A stretch of 64,000 nt of DNA from Sulfuricurvum sp. (lineage in GTDB: Bacteria; Campylobacterota; Campylobacteria; Campylobacterales; Sulfurimonadaceae): the NCBI GenBank assembly GCA_020721585.1, contig DYMK01000005.1, forward strand, positions 1 through 64,000. Reading direction: 5' to 3'. The notes beneath the pieces are model-generated. The model was not told the origin of the DNA. It was given only the letters and a program-made list of their open reading frames with translations, and did not search any database. How positions within the stretch are numbered: position 1 is the stretch's first letter; every line of letters starts with the position of its first letter. Both the position numbers and the translations under genes were made by a program. Positions 33,234-41,750 of the stretch are shown here, one piece after another.

Positions 33234-34493
33234 GTGATCCGTATTGGTGTGTTAGGGGTAGGGACGGTTGGTCGTGCTGTCGTGGAGATTTTGGAACAAA
33301 ATAAGGCGATTATTACTGCCCGTTCAGGCGAAGAGATTGTGGTTACGCGGGGAGCTGTCCGTGATGTGAATAAAGTAGCTGATCTAACAATTGCCATGAC
33401 ACGTGATCCCTATTCGATTGTCAATGATCCCGAAATTGATATTATTGTGGAACTGATGGGGGGAATTGACCTCCCTTTTGACCTTCTTCAAAAAGCCTTA
33501 GCCAATAAAAAAGCGGTGGTGACTGCCAATAAGGCTCTCCTTGCGTATCACCGTTACGAACTTCAAGAGAGTGCAGGGGATATCCCTTTTGAATTTGAAG
33601 CCAGTGTCGCAGGGGGGATTCCCATCATTAATGCACTGCGGGATGGCCTCTCTGCCAATCATATCCTCTCGTTGCAGGGGATTATGAATGGGACGTGTAA
33701 TTTCATGTTGACCAAGATGATGTCCGAGGGGGCAGAATTTGATACCGTTTTAGCTGAGGCACAACGATTGGGGTATGCAGAAGCGGACCCTACGTTTGAT
33801 ATTGGGGGATTTGATGCTGCTCATAAACTCCTTATCCTTGCCTCGATCGCGTATGGAATTGATGCCAAACCTGAAGAGATTTTGATTGAGGGGATTGAGG
33901 GAATTACCCAAACCGATATTGCTTTTGCCAAAGAGTTTGGTTACACCATTAAACTGCTTGGCATTGCCAAACGGGATGGAGATGAGGTAGAACTCCGTGT
34001 GCATACCGCTTTGGTGAAAGAAGTAGAAATGATTGCCAAAATTGATGGGGTGATGAATGGGATTAGTGTCATTGGTGACCGTGTGGGCGAAACCCTCTAT
34101 TATGGGGCAGGAGCAGGGGGGAATGCCACCGCCAGTGCGGTCGTTGCCAATATTATCGATATCGCGCGTGCTGGTAAACGCTCCCCTATGCTTGGATTTA
34201 ACCACCCCCTCGAAGAGGGGTTGCGCTTAAAACACCGTGATGATATTTACTCTAAATATTATTTGCGTCTTCGTATCACCGATAAAGCGGGAATTCTCGC
34301 CAAAATTACGCAGTTATTTGCCAATTATGGAATTTCCATTGAAGCCATGATTCAACGCCCTTTTGCCCAAGAATGTGCGCATCTTTTAATTTCAACTCAC
34401 GAAGCGCGTGAGAAATCGATCTGCGAATTGATGAAGGAACTTGAAACCTTAGATACCGTCCTTGAAAGCCCTTACCGAATAAGAATCGTCTAA
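33234..34493 (+). CDS. hom: Homoserine dehydrogenase
   Basis: 419 aa. Reduces aspartate semialdehyde to homoserine for threonine and methionine. The NAD(P) motif GVLGVGTVGRAV is at the N terminus; EFEASVAGGIPIINALRDGL and GIMNGTCNFML form the catalytic domain. A C-terminal ACT domain (about residues 345-415) allows allosteric control, probably by threonine. GTG start directly after the aminotransferase stop. Confidence 0.96.
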   Translation: MIRIGVLGVGTVGRAVVEILEQNKAIITARSGEEIVVTRGAVRDVNKVADLTIAMTRDPYSIVNDPEIDIIVELMGGIDLPFDLLQKALANKKAVVTANKALLAYHRYELQESAGDIPFEFEASVAGGIPIINALRDGLSANHILSLQGIMNGTCNFMLTKMMSEGAEFDTVLAEAQRLGYAEADPTFDIGGFDAAHKLLILASIAYGIDAKPEEILIEGIEGITQTDIAFAKEFGYTIKLLGIAKRDGDEVELRVHTALVKEVEMIAKIDGVMNGISVIGDRVGETLYYGAGAGGNATASAVVANIIDIARAGKRSPMLGFNHPLEEGLRLKHRDDIYSKYYLRLRITDKAGILAKITQLFANYGISIEAMIQRPFAQECAHLLISTHEAREKSICELMKELETLDTVLESPYRIRIV

Positions 34494-34554
34494 AAACGGC
34501 TCTTGTTCGCCTCTTTTCCCTAATATCTTAATAAAACTTTAACGTATTTTTTTG

Positions 34555-34560
34555 TAAAAT
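34555..34560 (+). promoter_or_regulatory. -10 of the rpmJ-rplQ ribosomal operon
   Basis: TAAAAT at 34555-34560. Transcription would start near 34567 and give a leader of about 120 nt before rpmJ. A second TATAAT (34670-34675) lies only 15 bp before the ATG and could give a very short-leader transcript. Confidence 0.5.
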
Positions 34561-34604
34561 GCGCGTCCGCTTTGCTTTCTTGGACAACAACCATTGAATG
34601 TTTC

Positions 34605-34651
34605 TAACTGCATGAATGTAGTTACAAGTATTGGTGCGTGTGATGTGCACC
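34605..34651 (+). promoter_or_regulatory. Structured leader of the rpmJ-rpsMKD-rpoA-rplQ operon
   Basis: TAACTGCA (34605-34612) pairs with TGTAGTTA (34617-34624) with one G-U pair and a TGAA loop; GGTGC (34633-34637) pairs with GCACC (34647-34651). They lie in tandem in the leader. In E. coli the alpha operon leader binds S4 for autorepression; S4 is encoded here too, so a functional analogue is plausible. Confidence 0.45.
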
Positions 34652-34689
34652 TACAAGAGAGTAAGGGACTATAATATCGGAGCTTGACA

Positions 34690-34803
34690 ATGAAAGTTCG
34701 TTCTTCAGTGAAGAAAATGTGCGACGATTGTAAAATCATTAAACGCAAAGGGGTTGTTCGCGTAATCTGCAAAACCCCAAAACATAAACAAAGACAAGGA
34801 TAA
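34690..34803 (+). CDS. rpmJ: 50S ribosomal protein L36
   Basis: 37 aa, start ATG 34690, stop TAA 34801-34803. The sequence begins [19 protein letters not shown], continues with [14 protein letters not shown] and carries the zinc ligands Cys-x2-Cys, Cys and His of the zinc-type L36. It opens the rpmJ-rpsM-rpsK-rpsD-rpoA-rplQ operon. infA, which often precedes rpmJ, is not present in the gap upstream. Confidence 0.95.
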   Translation: MKVRSSVKKMCDDCKIIKRKGVVRVICKTPKHKQRQG

Positions 34804-34805
34804 GC

Positions 34806-35177
34806 ATGGCACGTATTGCTGGTGTGGACTTACCTAAGAAAAAACGTTTGGAGTATGCTTTAACTTATATCTATGGTATTGGTTTGCACACTTCTCGAAA
34901 AATTTTGGATGCAACTGGACTCGATTACAATAAACGTGTATATGAGCTTTCAGAAGACGAAGCGGCTATTATCGCTAAAGAGATCCGAAGCAGTGGTATC
35001 GCTGTTGAGGGAGATCTTCGTAAGCAAGTTGCTATGGATATTAAAGCGTTGATGGATCTTGGTTCGTACCGTGGTCTTCGTCACCGTAAAAGTCTCCCAT
35101 GCCGTGGTCAAAAAACCAAAACCAATGCTCGTACCCGTAAAGGTAAGAAGAAAACTGTCGGCTCAGCCACAAGATAA
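34806..35177 (+). CDS. rpsM: 30S ribosomal protein S13
   Basis: 123 aa, starting [21 protein letters not shown], with the conserved [21 protein letters not shown] near the C terminus. S13 sits in the 30S head and contacts L5 and tRNA. The start is 2 bp after rpmJ. Confidence 0.97.
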   Translation: MARIAGVDLPKKKRLEYALTYIYGIGLHTSRKILDATGLDYNKRVYELSEDEAAIIAKEIRSSGIAVEGDLRKQVAMDIKALMDLGSYRGLRHRKSLPCRGQKTKTNARTRKGKKKTVGSATR

Positions 35178-35188
35178 GGGATTAGCGT

Positions 35189-35581
35189 ATGGCAAAAAGA
35201 AAAGCAACCCGTAAAAAAATTATAAAAAAGAATATTGCTAAAGGTATCGTCCATATCTTAGCATCGTTTAATAACACGCTTGTAACGGTAACCGATGACA
35301 TGGGTAACATGATCGCTTGGAGTTCAGCGGGTTCACTTGGCTTTAAAGGGTCAAAAAAATCGACTCCTTTTGCTGCGCAACAAGCAGTTGAAGATGCGAT
35401 GGGTAAAGCAATGGTCCACGGAATTAAAGAAGTGGGAATTAAAGTTCAAGGTCCAGGTTCTGGCCGTGAAACTGCAGTTAAAAGTGTTGGTGCGATTGAG
35501 GGCTTGCGTGTTTCGTATATGAAAGATGTAACTCCTCTACCACACAATGGTTGTCGTGCGCCTAAGCGCCGACGCGTGTAA
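35189..35581 (+). CDS. rpsK: 30S ribosomal protein S11
   Basis: 130 aa. [32 protein letters not shown] and the C-terminal [18 protein letters not shown] are diagnostic of S11, which lines the 30S platform at the E site. It is in the operon between rpsM and rpsD with short gaps. Confidence 0.97.
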   Translation: MAKRKATRKKIIKKNIAKGIVHILASFNNTLVTVTDDMGNMIAWSSAGSLGFKGSKKSTPFAAQQAVEDAMGKAMVHGIKEVGIKVQGPGSGRETAVKSVGAIEGLRVSYMKDVTPLPHNGCRAPKRRRV

Positions 35582-35592
35582 GGAGCGAAACT

Positions 35593-36219
35593 ATGGCAAG
35601 ATATAGAGGACCCGTAGAAAAAATCGAAAGACGATTTGGTGTAAGCCTTGGCCTAAAAGGTGAGCGTCGTCTTGCAGGTAAAAGTGCCTTAGATAAACGT
35701 CCGTATGGACCAGGTCAACATGGTCAACGTCGTACAAAAATTTCTGAGTATGGTACTCAGCTTCGTGAAAAACAAAAAGCGAAATTTATGTACGGTTTGA
35801 GTGAAAAACAAATGCACTCATTGTTTGATGAAGCAAAACGTAGTCAAGGAAATACGGGTACGAACTTGATCATGTTGCTTGAGCAACGTCTTGACAATGT
35901 CGTATACCGTATGGGATTTGCAACAACGCGTCGTTTCGCACGTCAATTGGTTAATCATGGTCACGTGTTGGTAGATGGTAAGCGTGTGGATATCCCTTCG
36001 TACCGTATTAAACCGGGGCAAAAAGTGGAAATCAACGAAAAAAGCAAAAAAAATAATCAAGTTGTTCGTGCAATGGAATTGACCAATCAAACAGGTCTTG
36101 CTTCATGGGTTGATATTGATCAAGCAAAAGTCTTTGGTATTTTCACACGTCTTCCAGAGCGTGAAGAGGTAGTTATTCCTGTTGAAGAGCGTCTAATCGT
36201 TGAGCTTTACTCGAAATAA
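35593..36219 (+). CDS. rpsD: 30S ribosomal protein S4
   Basis: 208 aa. [16 protein letters not shown] start and an S4 RNA-binding domain in the middle ([19 protein letters not shown]). It lacks the N-terminal zinc cysteines. It is a primary 16S rRNA binder and a likely autoregulator of this operon by analogy with E. coli. It is 24 bp before rpoA. Confidence 0.97.
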   Translation: MARYRGPVEKIERRFGVSLGLKGERRLAGKSALDKRPYGPGQHGQRRTKISEYGTQLREKQKAKFMYGLSEKQMHSLFDEAKRSQGNTGTNLIMLLEQRLDNVVYRMGFATTRRFARQLVNHGHVLVDGKRVDIPSYRIKPGQKVEINEKSKKNNQVVRAMELTNQTGLASWVDIDQAKVFGIFTRLPEREEVVIPVEERLIVELYSK

Positions 36220-36243
36220 TCACTAATATAAAGGGCATTCAGC

Positions 36244-37239
36244 ATGAAAAAAATTAAAACTTCTCCGCTTCTGCCAAAAGAGTTTGTTGTTGAGCAAATC
36301 AGCGCGAATGAAGCGAACATTATTGCCTATCCTTTTGAAACGGGATATGCAGTATCGATTGCTCATCCGATCCGCCGTTTTTTGCTTAGCAGCTCGGTAG
36401 GGTTTGCCCCAATCGGTATTAAAATCGAAGGTGCCAAACATGAGTTTGACTCGGTGCGTGGTATGCTTGAGGATATTTCAGATTTTATTATCAATCTTAA
36501 AGGGATCCGTTTTAAATTAAAAAACGGTCTTAAAGAGAAAGAAATTTCGTATTCTTTTACCGGCCCTTGTGAAATTCATGGGAGTGATTTGGAGAATGAC
36601 GATGTTGAGATCGTGACTCCAAACGGATTTTTGGCAACGCTCAATGAAGACGCGAGTCTTAACTTTTCCATTAAAATTTATCAAGGTATTGGTTACACTC
36701 CCAGTGAGGACGTACGTGATTTGCTTGGAGATGGTTACATCGCCTTGGACGCGTATTTTACACCAGTTCGTCGTGCGACGTATGCCATTGAGAATGTTTT
36801 GGTGGAAGATAACCCCAATTTTGAAAAACTTGTGATTAATGTTGCGACGGATGGACAAATCTCTCCTGTTGACGCATTTAAAAATGCTTTGGATGTTATG
36901 TATGCACAAATGGCTGTTTTTAACAGTGAAGTGAGCATTAAATCGACCAATCCTATGGTAGAGAGTAGTGATGAGCATCCTGAACTTAAACGTTTGGGCG
37001 CGCGTATTGAAGAGCTTGGGTTAAGCGCGCGTAGTTTTAATTGCTTGGATCGTTCCGCGATTAAATACGTGGGTGAAATTGTTATGATGAGCCAAAATGA
37101 TTTAAAAGAGGTAAAAAACCTTGGTAAAAAATCATTTGAAGAAATTTTAGAGAAAATTACCGAATTTGGTTACGCTGTAGGTCAAGAACTTTCGGATGAT
37201 TTGGTAATAGCCATTAAAAAGAAAATCGAAGCAGAATAA
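36244..37239 (+). CDS. rpoA: RNA polymerase alpha subunit
   Basis: 331 aa. The N-terminal dimerisation domain ([20 protein letters not shown]) drives beta/beta' assembly. The C-terminal domain ([38 protein letters not shown]) binds UP elements and activators such as Crp/Fnr proteins at class II promoters. It is co-transcribed with the upstream ribosomal genes; rplQ follows after about 90 bp. Confidence 0.97.
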   Translation: MKKIKTSPLLPKEFVVEQISANEANIIAYPFETGYAVSIAHPIRRFLLSSSVGFAPIGIKIEGAKHEFDSVRGMLEDISDFIINLKGIRFKLKNGLKEKEISYSFTGPCEIHGSDLENDDVEIVTPNGFLATLNEDASLNFSIKIYQGIGYTPSEDVRDLLGDGYIALDAYFTPVRRATYAIENVLVEDNPNFEKLVINVATDGQISPVDAFKNALDVMYAQMAVFNSEVSIKSTNPMVESSDEHPELKRLGARIEELGLSARSFNCLDRSAIKYVGEIVMMSQNDLKEVKNLGKKSFEEILEKITEFGYAVGQELSDDLVIAIKKKIEAE

Positions 37240-37328
37240 GGGCACGGTAGATTTAGATTAAATCGAGTGTTAACATAGGCAAAGGGATGTTTTTTCTTTG
37301 TCGTATAAAAATAGAGTAGGAGTATCTC

Positions 37329-37679
37329 ATGAGACATCGCCACGGATACCGTAAGTTAGGTCGAACAAGCTCACATCGTGAGGCTTTGTTGACGAACTTG
37401 AGTATTTCATTGTTTGAGCATGGTAAAATTGAAACCACGTTGATTAAGGCAAAAGAACTCCGTTCATTTGCTGAAAAATTAATTACTACAGCACGTGTGG
37501 GTGATGCTAATGCGCATCGTTTGGTCTTTGCTGTTTTGCAAAATAAAGAGGCAACGAAGAACCTTTTAGGTGTGGTTGCTCCTAAATATACAGAACGTAA
37601 TGGTGGGTATACCCGTATCATTAAAACCCGTATTCGTCGTGGAGATGCCACCCATATGGCAACAATTGAACTCGTTTAA
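37329..37679 (+). CDS. rplQ: 50S ribosomal protein L17
   Basis: 116 aa. [21 protein letters not shown] start, [14 protein letters not shown] and the C-terminal [21 protein letters not shown] are diagnostic. A 7-bp hairpin (GAACTCG/CGAGTTC, 37668-37686) spans its stop codon and may mark the operon end. Confidence 0.96.
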   Translation: MRHRHGYRKLGRTSSHREALLTNLSISLFEHGKIETTLIKAKELRSFAEKLITTARVGDANAHRLVFAVLQNKEATKNLLGVVAPKYTERNGGYTRIIKTRIRRGDATHMATIELV

Positions 37680-37806
37680 CGAGTTCAAGAACACTTTCCC
37701 CTTAAAAAAAACTTCATCTGAAAACTATCATTGTTGCGTTACTCCTTGTTTAGTCCAAATTTCTTATAGTGTCATGATGAATTCGTAGTAAAAAAGGCTA
37801 AAAAAT

Positions 37807-38082
37807 ATGATCCCTTTCACCGATGAAGAGTTAATGCAACCGGTGCGTAATGTTATTGATAAAGTACGCCCTTCGTTGGCATTAGATGGTGGCGATATCG
37901 CTTTTTTAACGGTTAAAAATGGAACCGTTTATGTGCAATTACAAGGTGCCTGTGTTGGGTGTGGTAGCAGTGGTAACACCCTTAAGTATGGAGTCGAACG
38001 TCAGCTTCGTATGGACATTCATCCTGAATTGACCGTTATTAATGTCCCTCAGGGTATGGAAGATTCTATTGAGTCGTACTAA
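37807..38082 (+). CDS. NifU C-terminal-like iron-sulfur scaffold (Nfu)
   Basis: 91 aa single-domain protein. VIDKVRPSLALDGGDIAFL and GACVGCGSSGNTLKYGVE carry the family pattern with the CxxC that holds a [4Fe-4S] cluster for delivery to target proteins. Many iron-sulfur proteins in the window (Nap proteins, ferredoxin, radical SAM) are possible clients. It probably starts the nfu-TPR-murE unit; a 127-bp gap separates it from rplQ. Confidence 0.92.
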   Translation: MIPFTDEELMQPVRNVIDKVRPSLALDGGDIAFLTVKNGTVYVQLQGACVGCGSSGNTLKYGVERQLRMDIHPELTVINVPQGMEDSIESY

Positions 38083-38125
38083 TTTTAGGTTATGACGATA
38101 TAGTTTTACTTTTAGGAGGGATCAG

Positions 38126-38713
38126 ATGAAGACAAAAAAATACGCCAAAGCACTCATGGCTGCTGGTGAGCATTTTATGGCGGGTCATTACCCCGATGCA
38201 CTTAAGGGATATTCCCATATTTTACACGAAGATCCTTCCTCCAAAGAGGCGTATAATGGGGCGATCTTATCTGACATGGCCATGAGTGGTGAAAGTGGGG
38301 CTGAGGCACTGTTTGCTTATTACGCTATTTTGCGCAGTGAAGATGAGCAACAAGCTGATACCATTATTGCCGAAATCCTTGAGACCATGGATGGTACGCT
38401 GGAACAATTGGCAGGGTTATTTAGCGAAGGGATCGTTCAACGACTTGAATTTGCTGATGGGATTATGTATTCGGAATTTAAGGCATTGGTGCTAGATGAG
38501 AATGATTTTAAACGTATTTTTGAAAATATTATGTTCTCAACACGGGTCATTATTACCGAAAAAGAAGATTTTGTCGATTTTCTCGATAATTTAATCGATC
38601 ATGGTTATAAAGAGATGGCGTTGAGTTATTTGGAAAATGCGCTGGGCGTTTACCCTAATGATACACAATTGCGCAATTTACTCCGTCGTTTGGCAAAAAA
38701 AGGGAAAAAATGA
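38126..38713 (+). CDS. TPR-like protein upstream of murE, unknown function
   Basis: 195 aa, no signal peptide or membrane segment. It is helical, with TPR-like pairs at the start (AGEHFMAGHYPDALKGYSHIL, split here as AGEHFMAGHYPDAL and KGYSHILHED) and the end (YKEMALSYLENALGVYPND). An AGGAGG precedes the ATG. It overlaps murE by 4 bp, a coupling that suggests a cell-envelope role, but nothing in the protein shows one. Function unknown. Confidence 0.7.
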   Translation: MKTKKYAKALMAAGEHFMAGHYPDALKGYSHILHEDPSSKEAYNGAILSDMAMSGESGAEALFAYYAILRSEDEQQADTIIAEILETMDGTLEQLAGLFSEGIVQRLEFADGIMYSEFKALVLDENDFKRIFENIMFSTRVIITEKEDFVDFLDNLIDHGYKEMALSYLENALGVYPNDTQLRNLLRRLAKKGKK

Positions 38714-40023
38714 GCTTAGAGATAGACAATCAGTCTTTTCAGTGTATTTCAGAAAATTCGACGCAATGTGATGCGTCTACCGCTTTTTTAGTAACCAAGC
38801 AAAATGAAAAATTTACCGCCGATGCTCAAAGCAAAGGGGTTAAAACCCTCTTAACCCCAGAGGCGTGTTGGGAACTTTTGGATCTTAGTCGCATTAAAGT
38901 GATTGGGATTACGGGAACCAACGGTAAAACAACCACCGCCAGTGCTATTTATTCTATTTTATTGGACTTAGGTCACCCTTGTGCAATGCAGGGGACGCGG
39001 GGATTTTTTATGAATGATACGTTGGTGGAGGGCAAAACCCTTACTACCCCAACGGTGCTTAATACCTACAAGCATATCCTCCATGCCCTTGAAAAAGGGT
39101 GTGAATACTTTATCATGGAAGTGAGTTCGCACGCCATTGAGCAAGAACGGATTGCAGGAATCCCTTTTGATCTTAAAATTTTGACCAACATTACCCAAGA
39201 TCATCTGGATTATCACGAAAGCATTGAAGAATATACCCGTATCAAAAACCTTTTTTTCGCCGATGCGTCTAAAAAATTGATCAATAAAGATGAACCCAAA
39301 GCGCAGTTTAATGTCAAAAATGCGTTTACCTATGGGGTTGAAAATCCCGCTACGTACAAAATTGTCGCTTATTCGCTTAACAATGGAGTGAGCGGTATTC
39401 TCAAAAATTTTGAAGAGCATATCCCCTTTGTCACCTCATTGCATGGATTTTTTAATCTCTACAATATCACTGCCGCTATGGCAGCGGTCCATTTGGTGAG
39501 TGGGGAATCGTTGGAAAAAATCACCGATGCGGTCGAAAATTTCGGTGGTGTGAGTGGTCGAATGGAAGTGGTGAGTGAGTTACCGCTGGTCATTGTTGAT
39601 TTTGCCCATACCCCCGATGGGATGGAACAAGTTCTTAACGCCCTCAAAGAAAAAGAGGTCTTGGTTGTTTTTGGTGCAGGGGGGGATCGTGATCGTTCTA
39701 AACGCCCTTTGATGGGGCGTGTTGCCTCAATGTATGCCAAAAAGGTATATGTGACCAGCGATAATCCCCGATTTGAAGACCCTGATGCGATTATTGAAGA
39801 TATTCTCTCTGGGATGAACGATCCGACGAAAGTTATCATTGATGTGAATCGACGCAGTGCGATTGCTCAGGCATTAAACGATCGACAAGGGGATGAAGTG
39901 GTCTTGATTTTGGGTAAAGGGGATGAAACCTCCCAAATTATTTACGATCAATACCTCCCTTTTGATGACCGAGTGGTTGCACGTGAGATTTTAGATCAAT
40001 TGGCATTGGCGCACCAATCGTAG
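38710..40023 (+). CDS. murE: UDP-N-acetylmuramoyl-tripeptide synthetase (DAP-adding)
   Basis: 437 aa Mur ligase that adds meso-diaminopimelate to UDP-MurNAc-L-Ala-D-Glu. The P-loop is GITGTNGKTTTAS (about residue 62). The DNPR motif in YVTSDNPRFEDP is the meso-DAP-selecting signature, consistent with dapF in this window. It is shorter than E. coli MurE (about 495 aa), as in other Campylobacterota. It overlaps the TPR gene. Confidence 0.94.
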   Translation: MSLEIDNQSFQCISENSTQCDASTAFLVTKQNEKFTADAQSKGVKTLLTPEACWELLDLSRIKVIGITGTNGKTTTASAIYSILLDLGHPCAMQGTRGFFMNDTLVEGKTLTTPTVLNTYKHILHALEKGCEYFIMEVSSHAIEQERIAGIPFDLKILTNITQDHLDYHESIEEYTRIKNLFFADASKKLINKDEPKAQFNVKNAFTYGVENPATYKIVAYSLNNGVSGILKNFEEHIPFVTSLHGFFNLYNITAAMAAVHLVSGESLEKITDAVENFGGVSGRMEVVSELPLVIVDFAHTPDGMEQVLNALKEKEVLVVFGAGGDRDRSKRPLMGRVASMYAKKVYVTSDNPRFEDPDAIIEDILSGMNDPTKVIIDVNRRSAIAQALNDRQGDEVVLILGKGDETSQIIYDQYLPFDDRVVAREILDQLALAHQS

Positions 40024-40052
40024 GAGTTTCACGTCGTAGCACTGAATTTCGC

Positions 40053-40092
40053 TATAATTGCGTCATTATTTTTACTAGGGTGTGAAACCCTA
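40053..40092 (+). promoter_or_regulatory. -10 element and leader hairpin upstream of the ferredoxin gene
   Basis: Perfect TATAAT at 40053-40058, then TAGGGT (40076-40081) pairing with ACCCTA (40087-40092) in the short leader of the 40112 gene. The promoter likely serves ferredoxin-panD and perhaps ispA-tkt. Confidence 0.5.
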
Positions 40093-40111
40093 AATTTTTA
40101 AGGAGTGTGCG

Positions 40112-40486
40112 ATGGGTGTTCCACAACCAGCGTTTTATATTTTCAAATGTGAGCAAAGTTCCCCTCCCGGAATGCCAAAACCAAGTTGTGTCAATCCACA
40201 AACGCAAGATTTATTTCAACATTTAGCCCAAACGTTGATGCAAAAAGGGATTATCGGGACGGTACAACCCATCCGAACCTCGTGCATGAACCGTTGTAAT
40301 GTCGGACCTATTATGTTGGTCGAACCCGGTCATGTGATGTACGCGGGATTAACCAAAGAAAAAATTACTCAGATTATTGAGCGCCATATTATTGGGGGAG
40401 AGATTGTACAAGAGTACGTGATCTCCTCAGAACTTTGGGATGAAGCGATTAGTCCTGAAGCGATGATGAAGCAGATGGGGCGCTAA
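40112..40486 (+). CDS. Thioredoxin-like [2Fe-2S] ferredoxin
   Basis: 124 aa. Four cysteines in the pattern of thioredoxin-fold [2Fe-2S] ferredoxins related to NuoE: FKCEQSSPPGMPKPSC, then TSCMNRCNVGP. A C-terminal extension of about 35 residues is specific to this group. It is a low-potential electron carrier of unknown partner. It lies 3 bp before panD. Confidence 0.88.
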   Translation: MGVPQPAFYIFKCEQSSPPGMPKPSCVNPQTQDLFQHLAQTLMQKGIIGTVQPIRTSCMNRCNVGPIMLVEPGHVMYAGLTKEKITQIIERHIIGGEIVQEYVISSELWDEAISPEAMMKQMGR

Positions 40487-40489
40487 TTT

Positions 40490-40855
40490 ATGTTGATAGA
40501 AATGCTCTACAGTAAAATTCATCGTGCTACGGTGACCGATGCCAATCTCAATTATGTGGGGTCAATTACCATTGATGAGGGGTTGTTGGAAGCCTCTAAA
40601 ATGCGCGTTGGTCAAAAAGTGGAAATTCTCAATATTAATAATGGGGAGCGATTTTCAACCTATATCATTTTGGGTGAGCGGGGACAAGGGGATATTTGTC
40701 TTAATGGTGCGGCGGCTCGAAAAGTGCATAAAGGGGATAAAATTATCATCGTTGCGTATGCGACGTACAATGAAAGTGAACTCAAAACCTATCAACCCAC
40801 CGTTGTTTTGGTGGATGATGAGAATCGTATTACCGACATTATCGACACGATATAA
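40490..40855 (+). CDS. panD: Aspartate 1-decarboxylase
   Basis: 121 aa. Makes beta-alanine for pantothenate and hence CoA, linking to coaE at the start of the window. The self-cleavage site is Gly-Ser in [10 protein letters not shown] (about residues 24-25), which yields the pyruvoyl group. [11 protein letters not shown] and [13 protein letters not shown] are typical. Confidence 0.97.
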   Translation: MLIEMLYSKIHRATVTDANLNYVGSITIDEGLLEASKMRVGQKVEILNINNGERFSTYIILGERGQGDICLNGAAARKVHKGDKIIIVAYATYNESELKTYQPTVVLVDDENRITDIIDTI

Positions 40856-40892
40856 GTGTTAATACGGTCAATTTTAAACAATATGGGGAATT

Positions 40893-41750
40893 ATGGAACA
40901 ATTTGAAGCATATCTGTTGGAAAATTTACCCTCAGCTGCGAGTTTCCACCCCTATTATGAAGTTGCGCTACGGCAAATGCTTGTAGGGGGTGGGAAACGG
41001 TTTCGTCCTGCACTCCTTTTAGGGGTTGTCCGTGCTTATAACCCTCTTCTTCTCAACAGTGCTTATGGGGTCGCTTTGGCGATTGAACTGCTCCATACCT
41101 ACTCCTTGATCCATGATGATTTACCCGCGATGGACAATGCCGATCTTCGACGCGGTATCCCTACGTTGCACAAAACGTATGATGAAGTGAGTGCTATTTT
41201 GGTGGGAGATGCCCTTAATACCTACGCGTTTGAGGTACTTTCTAACGTTCCCTTGAGTGCGACAACGGTGGTGAAACTGGTTCGCGAACTCAGTTCCAAT
41301 GGGGGATTGAATGGGATGGTGTTGGGTCAAGCGATTGATTGCCATTTTGAAAACACTCCGTTGACTTTGGAACAAATCAAAGTATTACACCTGCATAAAA
41401 CGGGGAAACTCATCGCCGCATCGTTAAAAATGGGGGCAATTATAGTAGGGCGAGACGATATTGCCCCCATGCTTTATGAATTTGGATTGGATTTGGGATT
41501 ACTTTTCCAAATTCAAGATGACATTTTGGATGTTACCCACGATCCGATCCGTGCGGGAAAAACGACCCAAAACGATCAGGCTAAAAACAGTTTTGTGACC
41601 CTTTTGGGGTTAGAAAAATCACGGGAGGAAGCCAATGTGTTAGCCTCCAAGTTGACGCACCAAATGGAGCGTTTTGAGGATCATTTACGCAATGAACTCT
41701 CACCAACCCTCATCCACTATATTAATCGACATAAGGAAAATACCCAATGA
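40893..41750 (+). CDS. ispA: Geranyl/farnesyl diphosphate synthase (polyprenyl synthase)
   Basis: 285 aa. Condenses IPP with allylic diphosphates to short prenyl chains. The first aspartate-rich motif is HDDLPAMDNADLRRG and the second is FQIQDDILD; GGKRFRPALLL precedes. Two residues between the aspartates of the first motif (DDxxxxD) are characteristic of bacterial FPP synthases. It overlaps tkt by 4 bp. Confidence 0.93.
   Translation: MEQFEAYLLENLPSAASFHPYYEVALRQMLVGGGKRFRPALLLGVVRAYNPLLLNSAYGVALAIELLHTYSLIHDDLPAMDNADLRRGIPTLHKTYDEVSAILVGDALNTYAFEVLSNVPLSATTVVKLVRELSSNGGLNGMVLGQAIDCHFENTPLTLEQIKVLHLHKTGKLIAASLKMGAIIVGRDDIAPMLYEFGLDLGLLFQIQDDILDVTHDPIRAGKTTQNDQAKNSFVTLLGLEKSREEANVLASKLTHQMERFEDHLRNELSPTLIHYINRHKENTQ

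Noticed and set aside
37668-37686. Hairpin across the rplQ stop codon as an intrinsic terminator
   Set aside because: No T tract follows the stem; at most a weak 3'-end structure, so not listed as a terminator.
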